From contig NZ_JADFFK010000009.1 of NCBI RefSeq assembly GCF_015223355.1, positions 184,788 to 248,787 on the forward strand: 64,000 bases of DNA, in the 5' to 3' direction. Of the stretch, positions 35,669-43,723 are shown in pieces. Numbering within the stretch: the first letter of the stretch is position 1; every line of letters starts with the position of its first letter. The position numbers and the translations under genes were made by a program. The notes under the pieces were generated by a model, which saw only the letters and a program-made list of their open reading frames with translations, did no database searches and had not been told where the DNA came from. The DNA is from Salipiger mangrovisoli. GTDB lineage: Bacteria; Pseudomonadota; Alphaproteobacteria; Rhodobacterales; Rhodobacteraceae.

Positions 35669-36555
35669 CCCTCGCTGCGATCAACCATGCCATCGCTCAG
35701 TCGAGGTTGTCGGCAAGCTATTGTGTTGCTTAGAAAAATTTGATTGACGCGCGGGAAGAGGGGGAATGACTTTCCGCTGCGGCGGTCGTCCAAAAGCTTC
35801 CGAGCGTATCGCTCGGGCTCGATCAGAAAGTGATCCAACTCGGTTCCAAGCTTGGGGAACGAGGCCATCCCGGTCAAACTTTCGCGGTGACATGAAGAGT
35901 GCCGCGGAAGCGCGTGGATGTCTGGCTTCGGTCTTTTGCCGCCCTTCTCGGCTCAGGATTCTCCGGCGAACACCCTCGGTCGCACGGCGCTGGCGGTCGT
36001 GGTCCTGCCGGATTTCGACAGGTGCCAGCCCCGCAGCGCGCGTGTGGGGCAGTCGATCACCATCCGTCCTTAGCGGTCCAGATGCGGGCGGACGCGGTCG
36101 ACCGTGCCTCGTTCGGTGCAGGGTCGCACGTCCGGCGCGCCTCCGAGACCGTCGTGTTGTCCTGGATGATTTCGATCACCGGGGCTGCCTTGGGCTTCGC
36201 CCTCCATGCGTGATGCTGGCGTCCATCGTCATGCGCATCGCGTGTCACATGCTCGGCGGGGCCTGGGTATAGGTTCGGCCTGCCAGCGGATCCCTTGAGG
36301 AGCCGAGACAATTTTGCGGTGCCGGGGATCGGTCAATCGCCAGGCCGCCAGGCACTTGGGGTGCGCCGGGAGTCCCGGCGGAAAGCAGGGCAATATCCCG
36401 GTCAAAGCGCGCTTGTGCCGGGACGAGTGGCTCAAGCGCGCCGTGATCTTGGCTGCCCTGTTCAGGGGCCGGAGGCGCGTGTGGCTCTCCGCCGTGATGG
36501 TTGCCCAGGCGTCTCCGCCTCGCTTGTCGAGACGTCGGGTCCGATCGCGAAGCTT
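35669..36555. other. Gene-free stretch, possibly decayed DNA
   Basis: 887 bp between the D-aminopeptidase-like gene and the 3' end of the phosphodiesterase gene. Several open frames of 60-170 codons occur on both strands (for example 35766-36272 plus, 36057-36311 minus). They have no ribosome site, atypical composition (Arg/Ser-rich) and no motif I recognise. It may be the remains of an insertion sequence or decayed gene, but I cannot identify an end or a transposase motif. Confidence 0.45.
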
Positions 36556-37368
36556 TCAGACCTCGCCGAAGGGCCAGGGCCCGGGTACGTGCCCGACCGG
36601 GATCTGCATCGAGGTGAAGCCCTGGTCGGCCGCATGGCTGATCAGGGTCAGCGCGCCGGGCTCGAGCGTGAGGCAATTCTCGGCATCGGCGCGGCGGTCG
36701 AGATGCACCGCGTGACAGGGTGCCGGGACGATCTGGCAGGGCACGGCTCCGATCTGCGCGCTCGCCGTGCGATGCACGTGACCCGAAATCATGCGAACCG
36801 GGCCCGGATGGGCTTCGAGCCGGCGCAGGACTGCCGCACCATCGTGCAGGTTGTCGGCATCCATCGCCGCAATGCCCGAGGCCATCCACGGGTGATGCGT
36901 CGCGACCAGCGCGGGCCGGCTGCCGATGCGGGTCAGCGCGGCATCGAGGAAGGCATGGCCTTCCTCACCCAGCTCGCCGTGGTGTGCACCCTCGCGCAGG
37001 GTATCGAGCGCGATCAGGTCCCAATCCTCGAAGCTGCGCTGCCAGTTCACCTCACCGCTGGCCGGAAGCCAGTCGGTGCCTGCAAAGACCGTCCGCATGG
37101 GCGCGCGACGGTCATGATTGCCGGGGATCGCCCACCAGGGCAGGGCGAGCCGCTGCATGATCGTGGCGAAGCGGCGGTACTCGTCCTCGGTGCCGTGATC
37201 GGTGAGATCGCCGGTCACCAGAACGCCGGCGACCGGCCCCAGCTCGGGCAGGCGGGTGTTGATCGTGGTGATCGCCGACATCAGCGCGGCGGCGGTGTCG
37301 GAATGGCCGTAGGCGAGGGCACCCTCGGGCACGATATGCGTGTCGGACAGGACGATGATCGAGGTCAT
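36556..37368 (-). CDS. Metallophosphoesterase (CpdA/Icc-like phosphodiesterase)
   Basis: 270 residues of the calcineurin-like fold, with all metal-site motifs: LSDTHI (D..H), VTGDLTDHG (GD), PGNHDRR (GNHD), ATHHPW (H) and SGHVHRT (GHxH). Such proteins hydrolyse cyclic nucleotides or glycerophosphodiesters. No signal peptide, so cytoplasmic. It is the last gene of a LacI-headed ABC importer operon (13-bp gap to the ATPase gene), which suggests it acts on the imported substrate. Confidence 0.87.
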   Translation of the reverse strand: MTSIIVLSDTHIVPEGALAYGHSDTAAALMSAITTINTRLPELGPVAGVLVTGDLTDHGTEDEYRRFATIMQRLALPWWAIPGNHDRRAPMRTVFAGTDWLPASGEVNWQRSFEDWDLIALDTLREGAHHGELGEEGHAFLDAALTRIGSRPALVATHHPWMASGIAAMDADNLHDGAAVLRRLEAHPGPVRMISGHVHRTASAQIGAVPCQIVPAPCHAVHLDRRADAENCLTLEPGALTLISHAADQGFTSMQIPVGHVPGPWPFGEV

Positions 37369-37381
37369 GGGGGTCTTTCAA

Positions 37382-38407
37382 TCAGGCTGCGGCGGGCAGG
37401 GTCAGGATCGCATGCGGCGGAATGGACAGCCGCACCGTGTCGCCGGGGCGGGGGGCGCTATGGCCGTGGTGCAGGGAAAACAGAGGCGCCGGGCCGGTGG
37501 TGGTCAGCTTGATGCGGTAGTGGGTGCCGAGGAAGGTCACCGCGTCCACGGTCGCGGGCAGGGGGCCGGCATCGTCGAGCGCAATGTCTTCACCCCGCAC
37601 CCAGGCAGTGGTTCCATGCGCGGGCTGCGCCAGCGGCAAGACCGCCCCGTCGATGAGCAGCCTGTCGCCTTCGATCCGCCCGCCGAGCGGCATCGCGTTG
37701 CCGACGAAGCGCGCGACGAAGGCGTCGGCGGGGCGTCGGTAGAGCGCCTCGGGCGCACCGATCTGCAGCATGTTTCCCATGCTCATCACGGCGACCCGAT
37801 CGGCGATCGCCATGGCCTCGTCCTGGTCGTGGGTGACAAAGACGGCGGTTGTCCCGACGGCGCGCAGCAGCTCGGCCAGCTCGTCGCGCAGGTCGGTGCG
37901 CAGCGCGGCATCGAGGGCGGAGAGCGGCTCGTCGAGCAGCAGCACCCGCGGGCGCGGCGCCACGGCGCGGGCCAGCGCGACCCGCTGGCGCTGGCCGCCC
38001 GAGAGCGCGGTGATCGCACGGTCGGCGTAGGGCTCGAGGCGGCACAGGGCGACCACCTCTGCAACCCGTGCGGCGATCGCGGCACGCGGCAGCCCTGCCA
38101 TCTTCAGCCCGTAGCCGATGTTGCCGCGCACCGACATGTTGGGGAACAGCGCGTAGTTCTGGAACACCATGCCGATCTTGCGCCGCTCGACGGGCAGGCG
38201 CGTCACATCCTCGCCGTTGAAGCTGAGCGTGCCGCCCGCATCGGCGCTCTCGAGCCCGGCGATGATCCGCAGAAGCGTGGTCTTGCCGCAGCCGGAGGGG
38301 CCGAGCAGCGAGAGGATCTCGCCCTCGGCGATCTCCAGCGATGTGGGGTTCAGGGCACGTGTGCCATCCGGGAAGGTCTTGGCGACCTTCGAGAGCGTCA
38401 GGGTCAT
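37382..38407 (-). CDS. ABC transporter ATP-binding protein (PotA/FbpC/AfuC type)
   Basis: 341 residues from the ATG at 38407. Walker A LGPSGCGKTTLLRI, Q-loop MVFQNYALFPNMSV, signature LSGGQRQRVALARAV, Walker B VLLLDEPLSALD and H-loop VTHDQDEAM. The C-terminal TOBE domain (about 250-335) includes WVRGEDIAL. It belongs to the group serving iron, spermidine, phosphonate and sugar-phosphate importers. ATGA overlap with the upstream permease gene. Confidence 0.9.
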   Translation of the reverse strand: MTLTLSKVAKTFPDGTRALNPTSLEIAEGEILSLLGPSGCGKTTLLRIIAGLESADAGGTLSFNGEDVTRLPVERRKIGMVFQNYALFPNMSVRGNIGYGLKMAGLPRAAIAARVAEVVALCRLEPYADRAITALSGGQRQRVALARAVAPRPRVLLLDEPLSALDAALRTDLRDELAELLRAVGTTAVFVTHDQDEAMAIADRVAVMSMGNMLQIGAPEALYRRPADAFVARFVGNAMPLGGRIEGDRLLIDGAVLPLAQPAHGTTAWVRGEDIALDDAGPLPATVDAVTFLGTHYRIKLTTTGPAPLFSLHHGHSAPRPGDTVRLSIPPHAILTLPAAA

Positions 38408-39189
38408 CGGAACATCCTCTGGGCGCGGGAGCTGGCCCATTGCATTGCCATCAGCAGCGGCACGATCATCACGAAGAAGACCAGCGTGTAGGCCGAGGCG
38501 ATCTCGAGCCGCATGGAGGCGTAGCTGTCGGCCAGCCCCACCGGCAGGGTTTTCAGGAACGGGGTGTGCAGCATCCACGTCAGGTTGAACTCGCCGATCG
38601 ACAGGGTGACCACCGTCAGCCCCCCGGCGAGCACACCGGGCAGCGCGTTGGGCACCACCACGTCGATGAAGCGGCGCCATGGCCCGGCGCCGAGCGTGGC
38701 GGCGCTTTCCTCAAGGCTCCTGAGATCGATCGCCGCCAGTACGGCGAGCACGGCACGCAGCATGAAGGGCAGCGTGTAGAGCACGTGGCCAACGAGGATG
38801 AAGCTCCAATGCGCGCGGAACCCCTGCAGGCTGCCGTAGAGCTGCAGGAGCGCCAGCGCCAGCGCGAGGCCCGGAATGGCGAGCGGCAGCGAGACGAACT
38901 CCTCGATCACCCGCGAGCCGCGGCCGGGTCTGCGCGCCAGCGCGTAGGCGGCGGGCACGCCGATCAGCGTGGTCACCACGAGGCAGGCCAGCGCCAGGCC
39001 GATCGACAGGAAGATGCTGCCGGAATAGAGCGACCAGACCTCGGCCACCCATTTCAGCGTGAGCCCCGACGAGAGCCCGCGGAAATAGTTCGCGGTGACC
39101 CCGGCCAGCACCGACTGGATCGTCGGCACCAGCAGGAAGGCGCAGGCCAGCAGGGTGAGCGTGAGTTGCAGTGCCTTGGCGATCCGCAT
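38404..39189 (-). CDS. ABC transporter permease (second)
   Basis: 261 residues with six hydrophobic segments of the BPD_transp_1 fold. EAA-type loop SLEESAATLGAGPWRRFIDVVVPNALPG faces the ATPase. It follows the first permease with one base between codons and precedes the ATPase with an ATGA overlap. Forms a heterodimeric channel with the neighbouring permease. Confidence 0.9.
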   Translation of the reverse strand: MRIAKALQLTLTLLACAFLLVPTIQSVLAGVTANYFRGLSSGLTLKWVAEVWSLYSGSIFLSIGLALACLVVTTLIGVPAAYALARRPGRGSRVIEEFVSLPLAIPGLALALALLQLYGSLQGFRAHWSFILVGHVLYTLPFMLRAVLAVLAAIDLRSLEESAATLGAGPWRRFIDVVVPNALPGVLAGGLTVVTLSIGEFNLTWMLHTPFLKTLPVGLADSYASMRLEIASAYTLVFFVMIVPLLMAMQWASSRAQRMFR

Positions 39190-39190
39190 C

Positions 39191-39994
39191 TCAGCCCCCC
39201 GCCGCGATGGTGCCGCCCGAAAGGCTGCGCGCGGTCAGCAGCAGCCCCCAGGTGACAAGCCCGAGCACCACCGAGAGCGCCGAGGCCATGGCGAAATTCG
39301 CCGACAGGGTGAACTCGGTGTAGATGACCATCGGCAGCACGTCGATGTCGGTGGCCAGCGTGAAGGCGGTGCCGAAGGCCCCCATGGCGGTGGCGAAGGC
39401 GATGGCCCCGGCGGCGATCAGCGCCGGGCGCAGCGCTGGCAGGAGCACGTCCCATGTCACCCGCCACGCGGGCGCGCCGAGGGTTCGGGCGGCCTCTTCG
39501 AGGGCGGGGTCGATCTTCTCGGCGGCGGCCATGACCGTCAGCAGGACGCGCGGGATGGAGAAGTAGAGGTAGCCGAGAAAGAGCCCGAAAGACGAATAGG
39601 CAAACACCGTGTGACCGGGGGTGAGCTGGTTGACCAGCCCCTGACGCCCGGCGAGCAGGATGATCATGAAGCCGACGACGACCCCCGGAAAGGCCAGCGG
39701 CAAGGTCAGCACAGAGAGAAGCAGGCTGCGGCCGGGAAAGCGGTTCCGCTGCAGGAAGAGCGCCGCCGTGGTGGAGATCGCCAGCGCCGCTACGGTGACC
39801 GTCGCCGAGATCCAGATGGTCTGCAGCAGCGCCGAGATATAGCGCGGGGTCTGCAGGATCTGCCAGTAGACCCCCCAGCCGTCGTCGCCCGAGGCGGCGC
39901 CGAGCACCAGCCGCGTGAGCGGCAGCGCCAGGAAGGCCAGCGTGAAGCTCGCCAGCGGCAGCAGGCAGGCCAGAGAGAAGAAGCGTATGGACAT
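39191..39994 (-). CDS. ABC transporter permease (first)
   Basis: 267 residues from the ATG at 39994 (MSIRFFSLACLLPLASF); the frame to 40135 would read through the intercistronic hairpins. Six membrane segments and the EAA loop ALEEAARTLGAPAWRVTWDVLLPALRP. Partner of the next permease; co-directional with binding protein and ATPase. Confidence 0.9.
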   Translation of the reverse strand: MSIRFFSLACLLPLASFTLAFLALPLTRLVLGAASGDDGWGVYWQILQTPRYISALLQTIWISATVTVAALAISTTAALFLQRNRFPGRSLLLSVLTLPLAFPGVVVGFMIILLAGRQGLVNQLTPGHTVFAYSSFGLFLGYLYFSIPRVLLTVMAAAEKIDPALEEAARTLGAPAWRVTWDVLLPALRPALIAAGAIAFATAMGAFGTAFTLATDIDVLPMVIYTEFTLSANFAMASALSVVLGLVTWGLLLTARSLSGGTIAAGG

Positions 39995-40004
39995 GTGGGA
40001 CTTC

Positions 40005-40125
40005 CGGGCCGTCGGCCCGCTTGGGGAGGGATGGGGCCAACGGCCCGCTGGGAGGACGCTCGGTGTCGCCCTGTCGCGCGTGGCCTCGGCGGTTTGGGTG
40101 CCCGGAGGAGGGGTCTCCTCCGGGC
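40005..40125 (-). terminator. Intercistronic hairpins between binding protein and permease genes
   Basis: The 137-bp gap carries a perfect 11-bp stem, GCCCGGAGGAG (40100-40110) with CTCCTCCGGGC (40115-40125), 4-base loop. A second stem pairs CGGGCC (40005-40010) with GGCCCG (40014-40019). No T tract follows on the minus strand. The position after a binding-protein gene again suggests mRNA stabilisation or partial termination. Confidence 0.65.
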
Positions 40126-40131
40126 GCGGCG

Positions 40132-41142
40132 TCACTTCACCTCTGACAGGTAGCGCTCGCCAAAGGCCTGCTGGACCGCCTCCATCTGCGCGTAGTCAAC
40201 CGCGACGGCGCGTTTGTATTCGGAGGCGGGCAGGAACTTCTCGGCGACATCTGCGGGCAGCTCGACCGGGCGGGCGGGTTGCAGGTAGGCGTTGGTCCAG
40301 ATCGCCTGGCCCTCGTCCGACAGGATGAAGTCGAGCACCTTCTTGCCGGTTTCGGCGTGCGGCGCGTCAGCCACGAGGCCCATCACGTAGGGTACGCGGA
40401 TCGAGCCTTCGCAGGGCAGGACGAACTCGAAGTTGCCGTCTTCCTGGTACTTGGCGCGATAGGCGTTGAAGTCGTAGTCGAAGAGGATCGGGATCTCGCC
40501 CGAGACCACCCGCGCGTAGGAGGTCTGCTTGGGCACCATCGGATCGTTCTGCGCCAGTTCGGAGAAATAGGTGATCGCCGGATCGAAATTGTCGAGATCG
40601 CCATCGAAGGCGAGGTTGGCGGCCACCGCGGCGGCGTAGCCGACGAAGGCCGACGACGGGTCGAGATAGCCCACCATGCCGCGATACTCGGGCTTGGTCA
40701 GATCGGCGAAGCACTGCGGCACGGGCGCGCCGCCAAGCGCGTCGACGTTCACGAAGAAGCCGATGGTGCCGTAGTGGACGGCGACCCACTTGCCCTCGGG
40801 GTCCTTCAGCCCCTCGGGCACGTCCTCGAAGCCTTCGGGCTTGTAGGGCTGCACCAGCCCCTCGGCCCCGGCCTTGATGCCGGTGGTGACGCCGTAATAG
40901 GCCACGTCCGCCACCGGGTTGTCGCGCTCGGCGACCAGCTGCGCGAAGGTCTGGCCGGAGTTCTTGTTGTCATGCGGCATCTGCACGCCGATCTCGTGGT
41001 CGAGCGCCTCGAGCATCGAGGACCAATCGGCCCATTCCGGCGGGCAGTTGTAGCACACGGCGTCCTCTGCCATGGCCGGGGCGGCAAGGCAGAGCGTTGC
41101 GAGAGCTGTTGTCACAAAGGCGACGCGGGCGGTATGAGACAT
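40132..41142 (-). CDS. ABC transporter periplasmic binding protein (AfuA/SBP_bac_6-like)
   Basis: 336 residues. Signal peptide MSHTARVAFVTTALATLCLAAPAMA then EDAVCYNCPPEWADW. Binding-protein motifs: GTIGFFVNVDAL, DLTKPEYRGMVGYLDPSSAF, GEIPILFDYDFNAYRAKY and KKVLDFILSDEGQAIWTNAYLQPARP, typical of the group binding ferric iron, phosphonates or sugar phosphates. Two Cys near the mature N-terminus (C-Y-N-C) are unusual and could form a disulfide. The adjacent phosphodiesterase favours a phosphate ester or phosphodiester ligand; this is inference. Confidence 0.85.
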   Translation of the reverse strand: MSHTARVAFVTTALATLCLAAPAMAEDAVCYNCPPEWADWSSMLEALDHEIGVQMPHDNKNSGQTFAQLVAERDNPVADVAYYGVTTGIKAGAEGLVQPYKPEGFEDVPEGLKDPEGKWVAVHYGTIGFFVNVDALGGAPVPQCFADLTKPEYRGMVGYLDPSSAFVGYAAAVAANLAFDGDLDNFDPAITYFSELAQNDPMVPKQTSYARVVSGEIPILFDYDFNAYRAKYQEDGNFEFVLPCEGSIRVPYVMGLVADAPHAETGKKVLDFILSDEGQAIWTNAYLQPARPVELPADVAEKFLPASEYKRAVAVDYAQMEAVQQAFGERYLSEVK

Positions 41143-41154
41143 GTGTTCGTCCTG

Positions 41155-42243
41155 TCAGGTTCGTTTGAACGATGGATTTTGGTCGGGATGGGCTGACGGC
41201 GACCGGGTGGCCGCCCGGTCGTCGTCGCGATCCTCCGCCGGGGCGCCAAGCGTGGCTCCGGGACGGAAGGTGAAGGGCAGGGGGGCCGGCGGCTCCGGCA
41301 TCTCTCCCCGCAGCATGGCGAGAAGCAGGCGGGCCGCTTGCCGGCCCATCGCTTCCGGGTCTGTTTCGACCGTGGTCAGGGGGCGGTCCAGGTGGCGACC
41401 GATCTCGATCCCGTCGAAGCCGATCACCGACAGATCCTGCGGCACCCGCAGCCCGAGCTCGCGCGCCGCACGTTGCAGCGCGATCGCCAGGACATCGTTC
41501 GAGGCGAAGATCGCGGTCAGGCCGGGGTGGGCAGAAAGCGTCCGGGCAAGAGCGGCCGGGCTGGCAGCCTCGTCCTCAGAAACCTCGACGAGCACGGGGG
41601 CGGCCATGCCGAGCGCAGCGCAACCCTGCATGAAGCCGGTGAACCGCGCGCGGGATCTGTCCGAGGTCGAGAACCTGAGCGCGAGAAAGCCGGTGTTGCG
41701 GTGACCGGCATCGGCGCATCGGCGCGCGACCTCTCGGGCGGCGGCGGCATTGTCGACATGCGCCGACAGCAGCCCCGCACGCGGATCGTGGAACATCAAC
41801 ACGGCGGGAATGCCGCTCGCGCGCGCCGCGCCCAGCTCGGAGCTGTCTTCGGGTGCCACCATCGTGACGATCAGCCCGTCGACCTGCTTTGCAGTCAGGA
41901 CCCGGAGCGCCTCGGCGTCACGCTCTGGGTCATAGGTCGAACTGGCGATCAGGCATTGATAGCCCGCATCGCGCAGCTGTTCCTGAGCGCCTTGCACCGC
42001 CTCCGCGAAAACCGGGTTTGCCAGCGAGGGCACCAGCACGCCCACCGTCATCGACCGGCTGCTCTGCAGGGCGCGGCCAATGGCGGAAAAGGCGAACCCC
42101 AGGTCCGCAGCGGCGCGCTCGACACGTGCCCGGCTGTCGGCACTGGTCGCTCCGGAGCGGTTCAGCACGCGGCTTGCCGTTGCCACGCTGCACCCTGCGC
42201 GGGCCGCGACGTCCCGTATCGTGATCTTCGTGCCGCGCGCCAT
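41155..42243 (-). CDS. LacI-family transcriptional repressor
   Basis: 362 residues. N-terminal LacI HTH and hinge (TIRDVAARAGCSVATASRVLNRS), then a periplasmic-binding-protein-like effector domain (TVGVLVPSLANPVFAEAVQGAQ, IFASNDVLAIALQRAARELGLRVP, DLSVIGFDGIEIGRHLDRPLTTVETDPEAMG). It precedes the binding-protein gene by only 12 bp on the same strand and has its own operator upstream. It therefore likely autoregulates a six-gene operon: lacI, binding protein, two permeases, ATPase and phosphodiesterase. Confidence 0.9.
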   Translation of the reverse strand: MARGTKITIRDVAARAGCSVATASRVLNRSGATSADSRARVERAAADLGFAFSAIGRALQSSRSMTVGVLVPSLANPVFAEAVQGAQEQLRDAGYQCLIASSTYDPERDAEALRVLTAKQVDGLIVTMVAPEDSSELGAARASGIPAVLMFHDPRAGLLSAHVDNAAAAREVARRCADAGHRNTGFLALRFSTSDRSRARFTGFMQGCAALGMAAPVLVEVSEDEAASPAALARTLSAHPGLTAIFASNDVLAIALQRAARELGLRVPQDLSVIGFDGIEIGRHLDRPLTTVETDPEAMGRQAARLLLAMLRGEMPEPPAPLPFTFRPGATLGAPAEDRDDDRAATRSPSAHPDQNPSFKRT

Positions 42244-42257
42244 GTCGGGCCCTCATT

Positions 42258-42271
42258 TGGAAACGTTTCCA
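42258..42271. promoter_or_regulatory. LacI-type palindromic operator
   Basis: A perfect 14-bp palindrome, TGGAAACGTTTCCA, lies 14 bp upstream of the lacI start. The central CG and flanking AAAC/GTTT are the classic core of LacI/GalR-family operators. Its location implies negative autoregulation. Confidence 0.82.
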
Positions 42272-42649
42272 CAGCCAGATATCGTCGATTCGTAACGTCC
42301 GCATGACGGCGCCGGTGTTCTGGTGACGAGAGTTCGACCCGAGCCGCGGCGCCATCGGGACTGGACCTGATCGCCCGCCGCGCGCTCCGGTCTCACCCCT
42401 GTTCAGGTTGCCGAAAGGGTCAGCTCATCGACGGGTCTTGCCTTTCGCGGCTGGAAACCCGCTTGCGATCTCGAGGTCGGGAATAGCCTGTCAGCCATGC
42501 GAAAATCTCGGACCAGCAGCACTCTTCGACGCGCAAGGCTAGATCCTTCGGAAACCTAAGAACGTGAAACAACTCTGTCTGAAACACTTACGTCCGCCGC
42601 GCGTGGAGGCTATGCAGGGGAAAGTTTACCCTAGGTTGCAGGAGCTGCC
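42272..42649. other. Intergenic region between lacI and the siderophore locus
   Basis: About 380 bp with no convincing gene. It holds the promoter of the LacI operon on one side and of the YdcZ-type pair on the other (ribosome site GGAG at 42639-42642). I searched for TGA-N9-TCA or Fur-like boxes and saw none. Confidence 0.5.
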
Positions 42650-43153
42650 ATGGCCGCCACAACGTCCGGTGTCGCAGGACCCCGCAGGCCGAACCCTCTG
42701 GAAATTTGCGCGGCGCTCTGCGCCGGGTCCCTGCTGACGCTCATGTTGCTGAGCAACGGGATGATGGCGGCGCATACGACACCCATCTTCGCCTCGTTGA
42801 CCGCGCATGGCGTCGGAACGGCGGTGGCGGTGCTGCTGCTTGCGCTGTTCTGGCTCCGCGCTGACAAAGGTCCGAAAGCGCCGCGTGCCCGCGCGCCGCT
42901 CTGGGCCTATCTCGGCGGGATTTCTGGCGCGCTCACCGTCGTCGTCTCGACGGTGGTGGTGAACTCGTCGCTGGCGCTGACCGGGACGATGGCGCTGGGG
43001 CTGGCGGGGCAGGTGGTGCTGGCGCTGATCTTCGACGCCACGGGCGCGCTGGGCATGGAGCGGCGCTTGCCGCGCCGCAATGACCTTTTGGCGCTCGCGG
43101 CGATCATCGCCGGGACGCTGCTGATTATCTTCGCACGGGGAAGCGCGGCATGA
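42650..43153 (+). CDS. DMT-superfamily membrane protein, YdcZ/DUF606 type (first of pair)
   Basis: 167 residues, about five hydrophobic segments: CAGSLLTLMLLSNGMMAAHTTPIFASLTAHGVGTAVAVLLLALF, then SGALTVVVSTVVVNSSLALTGTMALGLAGQVVLALIFDATG, a YdcZ motif. Half-size DMT proteins usually work as pairs. The stop overlaps the start of a second, similar gene (ATGA). The cytoplasmic loop is basic. Adjacent siderophore genes suggest a role in siderophore or precursor export, but this is unproven. Confidence 0.82.
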   Translation: MAATTSGVAGPRRPNPLEICAALCAGSLLTLMLLSNGMMAAHTTPIFASLTAHGVGTAVAVLLLALFWLRADKGPKAPRARAPLWAYLGGISGALTVVVSTVVVNSSLALTGTMALGLAGQVVLALIFDATGALGMERRLPRRNDLLALAAIIAGTLLIIFARGSAA

Positions 43154-43569
43154 TCTGGATGATCCTTCTCGGCATCGGGTCCGGCATGCTGGTGACCCTG
43201 TCGCGGCAGCTCAACGGGCGGCTCGCGCTGTCGACCTCGGCGATGCAATCGTCCTTCTGGAACCATGCCGTTGGGTTTGCCGTGCTGGTGCCCTGCGCAC
43301 TGGTGGCGGGCAGTCTCTGGCCCGCCGAAGCCGCCAGCGCGCATTGGTTCGCCTGGGTGGGCGGGGCGATCGGGGTGGTCTTCGTGGCCAGCGGCAGCTG
43401 GCTCATTCCGCGCCTGGGCGCCGCCCTCACCGGCGGGCTGCTGGTCGCCGGGCAGATGCTGTCGAGCGTGGCGCTGGATCTTCTGCGTGGCGTGGATGCG
43501 ATGCTGGCGCTGCAACTCGCGGGCGTCGTCCTGATCCTCTTTGGGGTCTATCTGAGCCGCCGCAACTGA
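43150..43569 (+). CDS. DMT-superfamily membrane protein, YdcZ/DUF606 type (second of pair)
   Basis: 139 residues with four or five hydrophobic segments. MLVTLSRQLNGRLALSTSAMQSSFWNHAVGFAVLVPCAL is the YdcZ family signature, and LTGGLLVAGQMLSSVALDLLRGVD corresponds to the second half. Coupled by ATGA to the preceding half-transporter, so they probably form a heterodimer. About 150 bp before entE, on the same strand; a small GC hairpin (43593-43607) lies between. Confidence 0.82.
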   Translation: MIWMILLGIGSGMLVTLSRQLNGRLALSTSAMQSSFWNHAVGFAVLVPCALVAGSLWPAEAASAHWFAWVGGAIGVVFVASGSWLIPRLGAALTGGLLVAGQMLSSVALDLLRGVDAMLALQLAGVVLILFGVYLSRRN

Positions 43570-43723
43570 GGCCCGACGGCCGGGGTGTAGGGGCGGCGAA
43601 GCGCCGCGCGCAATTCCGACTGAAAGACACGGTCTTGTAAGTTGACTGTTTTTGTAGTGATTGGTAGCGCAAGGACAGCGCCGCCGGTCACGCGGTGCAG
43701 GAACAGTCAGAGGCGACACGACC

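Noticed and set aside
43593..43723. Iron box upstream of entE
   Set aside because: Only partial matches such as TGA-N9-TCT and TGA-N9-TAG are seen, so I do not call an operator.
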